64,000 nucleotides of DNA from NCBI RefSeq assembly GCF_004116455.1, contig NZ_PDJU01000001.1, forward strand, positions 310,001 through 374,000. Reading direction: 5' to 3'. Below are positions 38,093-45,638 of the stretch, piece after piece; position 1 is the first letter of the stretch, and every line of letters starts with the position of its first letter. The DNA comes from Arcobacter sp. F155 (GTDB lineage: Bacteria > Campylobacterota > Campylobacteria > Campylobacterales > Arcobacteraceae). The notes below the pieces were generated by a model. That model saw nothing but the letters and a program-made list of their open reading frames with translations. It ran no database searches and was not told the origin of the DNA. A program made the translations under genes and the position numbers.

Positions 38093-38788
38093 TTATTTAT
38101 TTTTATTCCAGAGTTCTAGAAACTCTTTTCTATTATAAATTTTTGCACCTAAATCAGTCTTGTATTGTAGCTGTGGATGCCCTAAATTCCACATTTTATA
38201 ATTATTACTTTTCAAATAATCATTTAATAGAACCAATTGTAATTTTCCCCAATTGTTATATTTTTTATTTTTTGTAGTAAATCCAGATAATGATGTATAA
38301 ATTGAGCCAATTTGGTAGCCAATCTCTCCAGAAATGAGTTTTTTGTCATTTTTTTCGTATAATTCTATGCTAAATAAATTAAAGTTATCATATAAGCTAG
38401 AATTAATTTTAATGTTATTTAATATGTTTATATACTCTTGTGTTAACCATGAATTGGGGTGGTAAGCATTTATTTTGTCTAAAACTTTTTCAAGATTTTG
38501 ACTTATATCAAGAATATAGTTATTTTCCTTTATCAATTTTTTTACTTTTCTAGGGACTTTAATATCATCAAAATGTAGTACAGCATAGTCAAATTGTATT
38601 TCAGGGAGTAAAACAAACTCTTCTTTATCATACATAGAAGTAGTAATGAATCCTTTTTTAGCAGCTTCAATATAGAACTCACAAGATAAGTCATCACTCC
38701 AGTAGTAGTTCTCTTTCATATTAGGATAAATATGCTTATTTAATATTTCTTCATCTTGTAAATCTTCTAAAGTTAAATAGTAAATAAT
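38093..38788 (-). CDS. Leucyl/phenylalanyl-tRNA-protein transferase-like protein, probable AUU start
   Basis: The C-terminal part has the Aat-like order: HPNSWLTQEYINILNNI, FSIELYEKNDKKLISGEIGYQIGSIYTSLSGFT, then LQLVLLNDYLKSNNYKMWNLGHPQLQYKTDLGAKIYNRKEFLELW. Aat proteins add Leu or Phe to N-termini of proteins for the N-end rule. The only ATG upstream (38719) leaves out a clearly coding N-terminus (YYLTLEDLQDEEILNKHIYP). In frame with this, an AAAGGAT ribosome site (38794-38800) is six bases before two ATT codons at 38783-38788, and no ATG, GTG or TTG lies there. From ATT 38786-38788 the product is 231 residues. It starts 10 bases after the ABC transporter stop. Confidence 0.6.
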   Translation of the reverse strand: MIYYLTLEDLQDEEILNKHIYPNMKENYYWSDDLSCEFYIEAAKKGFITTSMYDKEEFVLLPEIQFDYAVLHFDDIKVPRKVKKLIKENNYILDISQNLEKVLDKINAYHPNSWLTQEYINILNNIKINSSLYDNFNLFSIELYEKNDKKLISGEIGYQIGSIYTSLSGFTTKNKKYNNWGKLQLVLLNDYLKSNNYKMWNLGHPQLQYKTDLGAKIYNRKEFLELWNKNK

Positions 38789-38798
38789 AACTTATCCT

Positions 38799-40565
38799 TT
38801 ATATTAATTGTTTTTTTACAAAATCTAAATAATGACCTTCTTCCTCTTCTAGTTCATCATGGGTTCCACTTTGAACTAGTTCTCCATCATTTAAAACATA
38901 GATTTTATTTGCATTTTTTACAGTACTTAATCTATGGGCAATTGTTATAACAGTTTTATCTTTTAAAAATTCTTTTAAATCATTAAATAGTTTTGCTTCT
39001 GTATGTACATCAAGTGCAGAGGTAGATTCATCAAAAATAACTACGCTAGGGTTTGCAATAATCATTCTAGCAATAGATAGCCTTTGTCTTTGTCCTCCAC
39101 TAAGTCTAATACCATGTCTTCCAACAATAGTATCTAAACCATTTTGCATACTTAAAACAGTATGTTTTAATTGGGCTACTTCTAAAGCTTTAAAAATCAT
39201 CTCTTCACTAATGTTTTCATTTCCCATTGTTATATTAAATCTAAGGGTGTTATTAAATAGTATGGGCATTTGTAAAACTAAGAATATAGACTCTCGTAAC
39301 GATTTTTTGTCAATGTTATCACTACTAATACCATTGTATTTTATATCTCCAGAGTCTTTTTCGTAAAAACCAGCAATAATCTGACTTAAGGTAGTTTTAC
39401 CACTTCCACTTGCACCAATAAGGGCTATTTTGTCTTTAGGTTTAATTTCAAAAGAGATATCTTGTAAAGTTTTTTTATCTTTATTATATGAAAAGTTTAG
39501 ATTTTCTATTTTTATATGTATATTTGCATCTTTTTCTAATACTTCTTTTCCTGTGTGTTCTTTTTTTAGAGTAAATATTTTATTTATTCTTTTCATAGCA
39601 GCACTTGCAGTAGTATATGAGTACTGCATTGAAAGAATATCTTGAACTGGTGTCATAATAAACCAGATATATCCAAACATTGCAAACATCATACCAATAC
39701 TAAGGTCACTATATGCAACCATAAGTAGTCCTGAGGCTCTAAGGATTTCAAAAGAGGCTAAAAAAACAGTAAATGAAAATCTTTCATAAGCAACACTTTT
39801 ATAGTTATATTCATTTGAAGTATTTTTTATATTGTTAGCTTTTGTTATTGAGTTTTCAAAAAAGTAGTTTTCTTTATTGCTTGCTTTTATTTGTCCAAAT
39901 AGTTCTAGGGTTTCTCCAATATCATTTTGAAACTCTTCAATTGCTTGGTTCTCTTCTTTTTTTAGAACACCAACTTTTTTCGCTATTTTCTTTGAAATAA
40001 GCATTATGATTGGTTGAATTAACAAAATCATCAATCCTAATACCGGATGAATAGCTATCATTACAATAGATACAGCAATAAGTGTTAAAACTGAAGCTAC
40101 AAATTTACTAGCTCCTTTTATAATAAAGTCATCTAAAGTATTTACATCAGTTACTAAGTTTGCTGCAATAGAACCACTTCCTAAGCCTTCATACTCATTC
40201 ATGCATACTTTTTCAAGATGTTTAATCGCTTTTTTTCTTATTTCAAAGGTTATGTATTTTGAGATTTTAGTAAAGATTTTAGTTGTAATGACATTAAAAA
40301 TAAAGTGTAAAAACCTTAATAGTATAACGGCTATAGTTACAATAGCAATATAATAAAAGGCATTTCCAGCTCCAATATTAGAGTTGATTGTATTTAAAAA
40401 AAAGTCCGGCTTATTTAAAAGTACTTCATCTACTAAAGCAGGTAGCATTAATGGAATAGGAACACTAATAGCAATAGCAATGATTGTTACTACTTGACCA
40501 AGAATAAGTGCTTTCTTGTTTTCAAGTAGTAGTTTAAAAAGGTATTTTAGATTTATTTCTTGCAT
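38799..40565 (-). CDS. ABC transporter, fused permease and ATPase (exporter type)
   Basis: This 588-residue half-transporter has six membrane helices in residues 15-310 and a C-terminal ATPase. The ATPase has Walker A IGASGSGKTTL, a Q-loop (FLVLQMPILFNN), signature LSGGQRQRLSIARMI, Walker B SVVIFDESTSALD and the H-loop TVITIAHRLSTV. It works as a homodimer, like MsbA or lipid and peptide exporters; the substrate is not visible. The lipoprotein gene lies eight bases upstream and the Aat-like gene immediately downstream, so the three form an operon. Confidence 0.9.
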   Translation of the reverse strand: MQEINLKYLFKLLLENKKALILGQVVTIIAIAISVPIPLMLPALVDEVLLNKPDFFLNTINSNIGAGNAFYYIAIVTIAVILLRFLHFIFNVITTKIFTKISKYITFEIRKKAIKHLEKVCMNEYEGLGSGSIAANLVTDVNTLDDFIIKGASKFVASVLTLIAVSIVMIAIHPVLGLMILLIQPIIMLISKKIAKKVGVLKKEENQAIEEFQNDIGETLELFGQIKASNKENYFFENSITKANNIKNTSNEYNYKSVAYERFSFTVFLASFEILRASGLLMVAYSDLSIGMMFAMFGYIWFIMTPVQDILSMQYSYTTASAAMKRINKIFTLKKEHTGKEVLEKDANIHIKIENLNFSYNKDKKTLQDISFEIKPKDKIALIGASGSGKTTLSQIIAGFYEKDSGDIKYNGISSDNIDKKSLRESIFLVLQMPILFNNTLRFNITMGNENISEEMIFKALEVAQLKHTVLSMQNGLDTIVGRHGIRLSGGQRQRLSIARMIIANPSVVIFDESTSALDVHTEAKLFNDLKEFLKDKTVITIAHRLSTVKNANKIYVLNDGELVQSGTHDELEEEEGHYLDFVKKQLI

Positions 40566-40573
40566 TTAAGAGT

Positions 40574-40861
40574 TTATTTGCTAAGTTTTTCGCAAATATC
40601 TAATTTCATTCCCTCGTGGTATTCACAGTTTAATCCACATTGATAAGTACCTCTTGTACTTAACTCTAGTCTGTCTAACTCTTTTTTAGATTCAACTTGA
40701 CATTGTTCTAAAGTTTTGTAAACTCCATGCTTTTTACTTCTTTTTTCATTTGCTTTATCTGGGTAAATTAATGATGTCCATGTCTCTTCTTTTTGTTGTC
40801 CACCAAAGCATCCTGACAAAATAACTGATGCAAAAATAGAAAGTAGTAGTGTTTTTTTCAT
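40574..40861 (-). CDS. Small lipoprotein of unknown function
   Basis: The product is 95 residues with a type II signal peptide (MKKTLLLSIFASVILSGCFGG) and lipobox L-S-G-C, with the lipidated Cys at 18. The mature part has four cysteines (EQCQVESK, YQCGLNCEYH, DICEKL) that probably form two disulfides. I do not recognise the family. It is the first gene of the lipoprotein-ABC-Aat-like operon and shares its upstream region with the divergent DUF1104 gene. Confidence 0.75.
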   Translation of the reverse strand: MKKTLLLSIFASVILSGCFGGQQKEETWTSLIYPDKANEKRSKKHGVYKTLEQCQVESKKELDRLELSTRGTYQCGLNCEYHEGMKLDICEKLSK

Positions 40862-40893
40862 ATATCTCTCTTTTTTATGTTTTATAATAGTTC

Positions 40894-40927
40894 GTTTACG
40901 ATTTTTCTACAATTAATATGTTATCAT
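40894..40927 (+). promoter_or_regulatory. Probable response-regulator box and promoter of the DUF1104-two-component operon
   Basis: GTTTACGAT (40894-40902) and TTCTACAAT (40905-40913) are 11 bp apart and share the pattern YTYYACRAT, apart from the first base of the first copy. A -10-like TATCAT lies eight bases downstream (40922-40927). The same pair and spacing precede the c553 gene at 43326-43345. Confidence 0.45.
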
Positions 40928-40954
40928 ATCAAAAATTATTTAAGAGAATAGTAT

Positions 40955-41176
40955 ATGAGAAAACACTTAAGTATTTTAATTATTGCACTTTTCGCTACAT
41001 TTGCACATGCAGAGAACTTTTCTGAGATGAGTACTCAAGAACTTATTTCAATCATGGGTTATGTTGATAATAAAAATAAAAAGAAATTTGAAAATGAATT
41101 AAGAAGTAGAATTTCAACTATGACTCCCAAAGAAAAAACTATGTATCAAAAGAACTTAAAAAAGATGAAAAGATAA
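40955..41176 (+). CDS. DUF1104-type small periplasmic protein
   Basis: The product is 73 residues with a signal peptide cleaved after about 19 (ILIIALFATFAHA) and a helical mature part: FSEMSTQELISIMGYVDNKNKKKFENELRSRISTMTPKEKTMYQKNLKKM. This matches the DUF1104 pattern common in Campylobacter and relatives. Its last base overlaps the response regulator ATG, so the two genes are coupled. Periplasmic proteins in this position often sense or buffer a stress reported by the kinase; that is inference. Confidence 0.78.
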   Translation: MRKHLSILIIALFATFAHAENFSEMSTQELISIMGYVDNKNKKKFENELRSRISTMTPKEKTMYQKNLKKMKR

Positions 41177-41844
41177 TGAAAACTAAACTATTACTTCTTG
41201 AAGATGACTTAACACTTAGCGAGACTATAGTTGAGTATTTTGAAGAGCAGGGTTTTAATGTAGTGCCTGCTTATGATGGTGATGAAGCAAATGAACTTAT
41301 CTATGAGCAAAACTTTGATCTTTTCTTACTTGATGTAAATGTTCCTTCAATGAACGGCTTTGAACTTTTAAAGCAAGTTCGAAGTGAAGGAAATAAAACA
41401 CCAGCAATATTTATTACATCTTTAAACTCTATGGACTCATTAGAAGAAGGTTTTGAAAGTGGTTGTGATGATTATATTAGAAAGCCTTTTGAATTAAAAG
41501 AATTGCTATTGAGGGTTCAAACAATTATAAAAAGAGAGTATTCTCAAAAACAAGAGTTACTTGATATTACTGAAAATGTAAAGTTTAATACTCAAACAAA
41601 TGAATTACTTAAAGACAATGAAATTATTCCTTTAAATTTTAAAGAGCTTAGATTACTAAAGTTCTTTTTACAAAATAGTGATGAACTACTTATTCATGAA
41701 CGAATACTTGAGAATGTTTGGGATTATGATGAGGAACCAAGTGATAACTCACTTCGAACATATATTAAAAACTTACGAAAAATAGTAGGAAAAGATAAAA
41801 TTGTTAGTCTTAAAAAGCTTGGATATAGATTTAACTCAAAGTGA
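41176..41844 (+). CDS. OmpR-family response regulator
   Basis: The 222-residue protein has a receiver domain with the acidic pair LLLEDD at the N-terminus, the phospho-Asp in LFLLDVNVPSMNG, Thr/Ser in PAIFITSL and Lys in DDYIRKPFELKEL. A winged-helix effector follows (IPLNFKELRLLKFFLQNSDELLIHERILENVWDYDEEPSDNSLRTYIKNLRKIVGKDKIVSLKKLGYRFN). It is part of a DUF1104-regulator-kinase-cytochrome operon. Direct repeats with 11-bp period at 40894-40913 and 43326-43345 are good candidates for its binding sites. Confidence 0.93.
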   Translation: MKTKLLLLEDDLTLSETIVEYFEEQGFNVVPAYDGDEANELIYEQNFDLFLLDVNVPSMNGFELLKQVRSEGNKTPAIFITSLNSMDSLEEGFESGCDDYIRKPFELKELLLRVQTIIKREYSQKQELLDITENVKFNTQTNELLKDNEIIPLNFKELRLLKFFLQNSDELLIHERILENVWDYDEEPSDNSLRTYIKNLRKIVGKDKIVSLKKLGYRFNSK

Positions 41845-42994
41845 GAAGAAGACACTTTTAGGCTTCTTAACTTTATACTCTTTTTTTACAATAGTTATAT
41901 TACTATTTATTTCATTTTTGTATTACTCCTTTCAAAAAGACTTGATGCTTCAACAAAAAAGAGCTTCAATGCAAGATTATTCTAGTGAATTAATATTTAG
42001 ATTAAAAGATTTACATATCAACTTTGATAAATATAAGTTTTATCCAAGGGATGAAAATTTTAATTCTGCTATTTATGATAGTGATAGAAAACTTATTTTC
42101 TCAACTTTAGAGTCTCAAAATGTAGATTTTAATAGTGAAGTTTATACAACTGATTCTAAAATACACTTTGTTGAGCAACCTGAATCATACTATTTAGGAG
42201 CAAAATATGTGGTCTTAGAAATCAAAGATGATTTACTTTGGTTTGAGAACTTAAAAAAAGAGATTGCACTATTTATTTTAATAGCTTTCGCTTTTATGGT
42301 TTTTTTTGGGTATTTTTTATTAAAGCTATTTTTAAAACCAATGAGAGATGCATTACACTTGCTTGATAGATTTATCAAAGATACAACCCATGAATTAAAT
42401 ACTCCTGTTTCTGCTGTAATTACAAATGTAGAGATGATAGATATTGAATCTTTAGATGAAAAGTTAGCTAGAAAAATAAAAAGAATAGATACAGGAGCTA
42501 AAACTATTTCTAATATCTATGAAGACTTAACCTATCTTACATTAAATAATAAAATCATTTCTCAAGATGAGAATATAAATCTTTCAAAAATAGTAAGACA
42601 AAGGGTTGATTATTTTAAAACCCTTGCTGATGTTAAAAAAATAGAGATAAGAACTTCTATAAAAGAAGATATATTTATTTTTTGTGATAATAAAAAAATA
42701 TCAAAACTAATAGATAATCTTCTTTCAAATGCAATAAAATATAATAAGGTAAAAGGGCAAATAAAAGTCTCTTTACAAGAGAATAGCTTAATAATTGAAG
42801 ATAGTGGAAAAGGAATGAGCCAAACTCAAGTTGAGCAACTATTTGAGAGGTATACACGATTTGATAAGAGTGTAGGGGGCTTTGGAATAGGCTTAAATAT
42901 TGTCTCAATGATAGCAAAAGAGTATAATCTTAAAATAAATGTTCAATCTCAAGAGAAAATTGGAACAAAAATGGAAGTAACATGGCAAAAATAG
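41819..42994 (+). CDS. Sensor histidine kinase, partner of the preceding regulator
   Basis: Two membrane helices (LGFLTLYSFFTIVILLFISFLYY and IALFILIAFAFMVFFGYFLLKLF) enclose a periplasmic sensor of about 110 residues. The kinase core has the H-box DTTHELNTPVSAVITNVEM, N-box IDNLLSNAIKYNK, G1 IEDSGKGMS and G2 GGFGIGLNIVSMIAKEY. No HAMP domain is evident. The start is uncertain: the frame is open from TTG 41801 and I use TTG 41819, which gives the short N-terminus usual in this family. The start lies inside the regulator gene, so translation is coupled. Confidence 0.9.
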   Translation: MDIDLTQSEKKTLLGFLTLYSFFTIVILLFISFLYYSFQKDLMLQQKRASMQDYSSELIFRLKDLHINFDKYKFYPRDENFNSAIYDSDRKLIFSTLESQNVDFNSEVYTTDSKIHFVEQPESYYLGAKYVVLEIKDDLLWFENLKKEIALFILIAFAFMVFFGYFLLKLFLKPMRDALHLLDRFIKDTTHELNTPVSAVITNVEMIDIESLDEKLARKIKRIDTGAKTISNIYEDLTYLTLNNKIISQDENINLSKIVRQRVDYFKTLADVKKIEIRTSIKEDIFIFCDNKKISKLIDNLLSNAIKYNKVKGQIKVSLQENSLIIEDSGKGMSQTQVEQLFERYTRFDKSVGGFGIGLNIVSMIAKEYNLKINVQSQEKIGTKMEVTWQK

Positions 42995-43314
42995 TTTTTA
43001 CTCTTTTTTCTTTAGCCTTATTTTTAAATGCAAATGATATTTACGAAAACAATTGTGTATCTTGTCATAAAAGTTTGCCTGTATCAATTGATAAATACTT
43101 TTATAGATATCTTTTAAAATATAGTAGTGAACGTAGTGTAAAAGAGGCTATGACTACTTATTTAAATAATCCGACTAAAGAGACTACTATTATGCCAGAA
43201 GCTTTTATAAAGAGGTTTGGAGTAAAAAAAGCTACAAAATTAAATGAAGAACAACTTGATAAAGCTTTAGATATTTATTGGGATAAATATAAAGTATTTG
43301 GGAAACTAAAATAG
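42982..43314 (+). CDS. Small periplasmic cytochrome c
   Basis: The product is 110 residues with a signal peptide (about 1-17, IVFTLFSLALFLNA) and one haem attachment motif C-V-S-C-H in YENNCVSCHKSLPVS. A possible axial Met lies in TTIMPEAFIKRFG. Composition beyond the haem site is not typical c553, so the role (electron carrier or haem sensor) is open. It overlaps the kinase end and is the last gene of the two-component operon. Confidence 0.82.
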   Translation: MAKIVFTLFSLALFLNANDIYENNCVSCHKSLPVSIDKYFYRYLLKYSSERSVKEAMTTYLNNPTKETTIMPEAFIKRFGVKKATKLNEEQLDKALDIYWDKYKVFGKLK

Positions 43315-43325
43315 TAAAATAAAAT

Positions 43326-43358
43326 CTTCACAATCACTTCACGATTAACTTTTATACT
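43326..43358 (+). promoter_or_regulatory. Probable response-regulator box and promoter of the c553 gene
   Basis: CTTCACAAT (43326-43334) and CTTCACGAT (43337-43345) are direct repeats 11 bp apart. They lie seven bases before a -10 TATACT (43353-43358), where an activator replacing the -35 would bind. Confidence 0.5.
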
Positions 43359-43385
43359 TCTTCTATAAAAATTAAGGAGTATGAT

Positions 43386-43688
43386 ATGAAAACTACAAAA
43401 ATCTTAATGAGCTTAGCAGTAATCGCAGGAACATCTTTATTTGCAAGTGATGGAGCTAAAATTTATAATTCATGTGCAGGGTGTCATGGTGCAAATGCTG
43501 AAAAAGCAGCTTTAGGAAAATCTGCTGTTATTAAAGGTTGGGATGTAGAAAAAACTGTCGCAGCTTTAAAAGGATACAAAGATGGTTCTTATGGAGGACC
43601 AATGAAAGGTGTAATGAAAGGTCAAGTGACAAGACTTTCAGACGCAGATATTAAAGCAGTTGCTGAACATATCAGTAGCTTAAAATAG
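43386..43688 (+). CDS. Cytochrome c553-type electron carrier
   Basis: The product is 100 residues with a signal peptide (about 1-20, ILMSLAVIAGTSLFA) and haem motif C-A-G-C-H in IYNSCAGCHGANAEKAALGKS. GPMKGVMKGQVTRLSDADIKAVAEHISSL completes a class I c-type fold, with Met in PMKG as likely axial ligand. It carries electrons in the periplasm towards oxidases or peroxidases. A close paralogue is at 60119-60394, sharing the KGYKDGSYGGPMKG block. Confidence 0.93.
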   Translation: MKTTKILMSLAVIAGTSLFASDGAKIYNSCAGCHGANAEKAALGKSAVIKGWDVEKTVAALKGYKDGSYGGPMKGVMKGQVTRLSDADIKAVAEHISSLK

Positions 43689-43727
43689 AGACCTAAAGTT
43701 TATTTTAGGTCTTAAAAAGGTTTTATT

Positions 43728-44255
43728 ATGAAAAAGTTAGTATTAGCAACAACACTTTTAGTAAGTTCACTTTTTGCAGGAGGTGATAGATTTCATGATT
43801 TTGCAAAAGTAAGATATTCTGAACCAGTTTATGAGTATGTATATGAACAAGAGCCTCAAAGACAATGTGATAAGGTAAGAAAAAGAGTTAGACATTATGA
43901 CCAAGGTTCACATGTAAGAAATGATAGTCTGGGAATTGATACATTAGTTGGTGTAGCAGCTGGGGCAGTTCTAGGAAGTCAAGTTGGAAAAGGTAATGGT
44001 AGAGTAGCAGCTCAAATAGTTGGTGGTCTTCTAGGTGGTAAAGTTGCCCATGAGATTAGAAATAACTATAACTCTTCATCTAATGCAGATTATAGATATG
44101 TAACAAGAACAGAATGCTATGATACTTATAAAAATGTTGAAAGAAAAGTTATAACTGGATACAAAAACTACTTTGTTTACAATGGTGTAGAACACTATAA
44201 AGTTACAAAAAGACCTAAAAAAAGAATTAGAATCACTCACTCAATAAGTTTTTAA
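43728..44255 (+). CDS. Glycine-zipper (2TM type) envelope protein
   Basis: The 175-residue protein has a signal peptide (about 1-17). The central block DTLVGVAAGAVLGSQVGKGNGRVAAQIVGGLLGGKVAHEI is the glycine zipper of the 17 kDa surface antigen / RcnB-SlyB group. Flanking parts are Tyr/Arg-rich and contain two cysteines (QRQCDKVRKR, RTECYDTYKN) that may pair. These proteins associate with the outer membrane. No lipobox is present, unlike most relatives. Confidence 0.82.
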   Translation: MKKLVLATTLLVSSLFAGGDRFHDFAKVRYSEPVYEYVYEQEPQRQCDKVRKRVRHYDQGSHVRNDSLGIDTLVGVAAGAVLGSQVGKGNGRVAAQIVGGLLGGKVAHEIRNNYNSSSNADYRYVTRTECYDTYKNVERKVITGYKNYFVYNGVEHYKVTKRPKKRIRITHSISF

Positions 44256-44280
44256 AGCTAAGGAGTTATCCCTAGCTTTA
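44253..44280. terminator. Hairpin between the glycine-zipper and flagellin genes
   Basis: TAAAGCTAAGG and CCCTAGCTTTA pair with one mismatch around a six-base loop, between convergent genes. Confidence 0.65.
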
Positions 44281-45105
44281 TGTAAGTAATCTAGTAACAA
44301 TATTTTGATTTATATTGCTTGATTGAGCTGCCCCATAAGCTCCTATTTGAGCTAAAATATTTTGTTTGTTAAAATCACTTATCTCTTTAGAATAATCTAA
44401 ATCAGCAATTGTTGAACCCGCTTCTCTTGTAGATGTAACTTGTGTAAATAAGTTTCTTCCTGAACTTTGAAGCTGATTTTGAACAGAACCTAAATCTCCT
44501 CTATAATCATTTAATTTAGTTAATGCTTCATCTACATCCCCTAAGTAAGCTCTTGCAGTACTTGCATCAAAAGAAGAAGGGTCTTGATTAACTAAACTTT
44601 CTAAGCCAACTCCTACTGTATTTGATTGAATAGAGTCTGTTTCAATTATATCTTCAGAAGATGTTCCTACTTGAAACTGTTGACTTTGACTTGCTGCTTT
44701 GTCTTCACTAGCATTTTGTAACAAAGTTTGCTCGTTATAATTAGTGCTAGAAGCAATATCATCAAAGTTTTGTAACAAGTCTTTGATTTCTGTTAATATT
44801 TGATCTCTTCCTTGTTGAGAAGTAGTATCAGTAGATGCTTGTAATAGTTTCTCTTTTACTGTATCTAAAATATTAGATTGCTCACTAATAGATTTATCAG
44901 CAATTTGAAGTGAAGCTAAACCACTATTTACATTATCAATAGATTGAGTTAGTCCACTTGCTTCTGTTCTTAGTTTATCAGATATTGATAGAGAGGAAGC
45001 ATCATCTGCAGCACTATTAATCTCTTTTCCTGAAGAGATTTTATTTAGTGACTGATTTAAATTTAAATAAGGCGATTGGTCAAGTTGTACATTATTGATT
45101 TGCAT
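44278..45105 (-). CDS. Short flagellin
   Basis: The 275-residue protein has conserved flagellin ends: N-terminal LNQSLNKISSGKEINSAADDASSLSISDKLRTEASGLTQSIDNVNSGLASLQIADKS, and C-terminal YRGDLGSVQNQLQSSGRNLF, then STIADLDYSKEISDFNKQNILAQIGAYGAAQSSNINQNIVTRLL. The variable outer domain is almost missing, so the filament surface would be plain. It is exported by the flagellar type III system. There is no partner flagellin beside it. FliW (819-1193) is the likely checkpoint for its export. AGGAGG ribosome site upstream. Confidence 0.92.
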   Translation of the reverse strand: MQINNVQLDQSPYLNLNQSLNKISSGKEINSAADDASSLSISDKLRTEASGLTQSIDNVNSGLASLQIADKSISEQSNILDTVKEKLLQASTDTTSQQGRDQILTEIKDLLQNFDDIASSTNYNEQTLLQNASEDKAASQSQQFQVGTSSEDIIETDSIQSNTVGVGLESLVNQDPSSFDASTARAYLGDVDEALTKLNDYRGDLGSVQNQLQSSGRNLFTQVTSTREAGSTIADLDYSKEISDFNKQNILAQIGAYGAAQSSNINQNIVTRLLT

Positions 45106-45299
45106 AACTACCTCCTTACGGTATATAACAAATTGTATTACTCCTTTGTTTAAAGTAAAATTAAGTCTGAGAATTAGTTCTTTAAAAATAATTTTATAAT
45201 AAGCTGATATATAAATTAAAAAATAATTTTAATAAAACTATATATAGTTAAAATATATTATGAAATGATACTATTATGGTACTAACTGAAGGACTTGGC

Positions 45300-45638
45300 A
45301 TGAAAGTATTAAAAAAGAAAGATAAAATGTTGTTTAATAATAATGATATTTCATTTGGCAATGTTAGTATTGAAAATGATACATTGACTTTAGAAATAAT
45401 AAAAACTCTACCTGCTTTTAGAAACCTAAAGTATGGAACTGAAACCCTAAAAGGTATTTTAAAATATATTTCAAAACAGAGTAAATATAAAAAGATTTAT
45501 TTAAATCCTTTGCCTTTAGATTCAAATGGCTTAAATCTAGAAAAACTTATATCTTTTTATAAAAAGTTTGGTTTTAAAAAAAGTAGTAAAGCTGATATCT
45601 CTTATCCATTCTTAATGGAAAAAACTTTAGTTTTCTAG
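45300..45638 (+). CDS. GNAT-like acetyltransferase, small
   Basis: The product is 112 residues from ATG 45300, chosen because AAGGA lies six bases upstream; an earlier in-frame ATG at 45276 has no such site. The pattern LEIIKTLPAFRNLKYGTETLKGILKYISK resembles the GNAT acetyl-CoA-binding turn. KIYLNPLPLDSNGLNLEKLISFYKKFGFKK is the typical C-terminal strand and helix. The substrate is unknown. The gene converges on and slightly overlaps the end of the large histidine kinase gene. Confidence 0.7.
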   Translation: MKVLKKKDKMLFNNNDISFGNVSIENDTLTLEIIKTLPAFRNLKYGTETLKGILKYISKQSKYKKIYLNPLPLDSNGLNLEKLISFYKKFGFKKSSKADISYPFLMEKTLVF

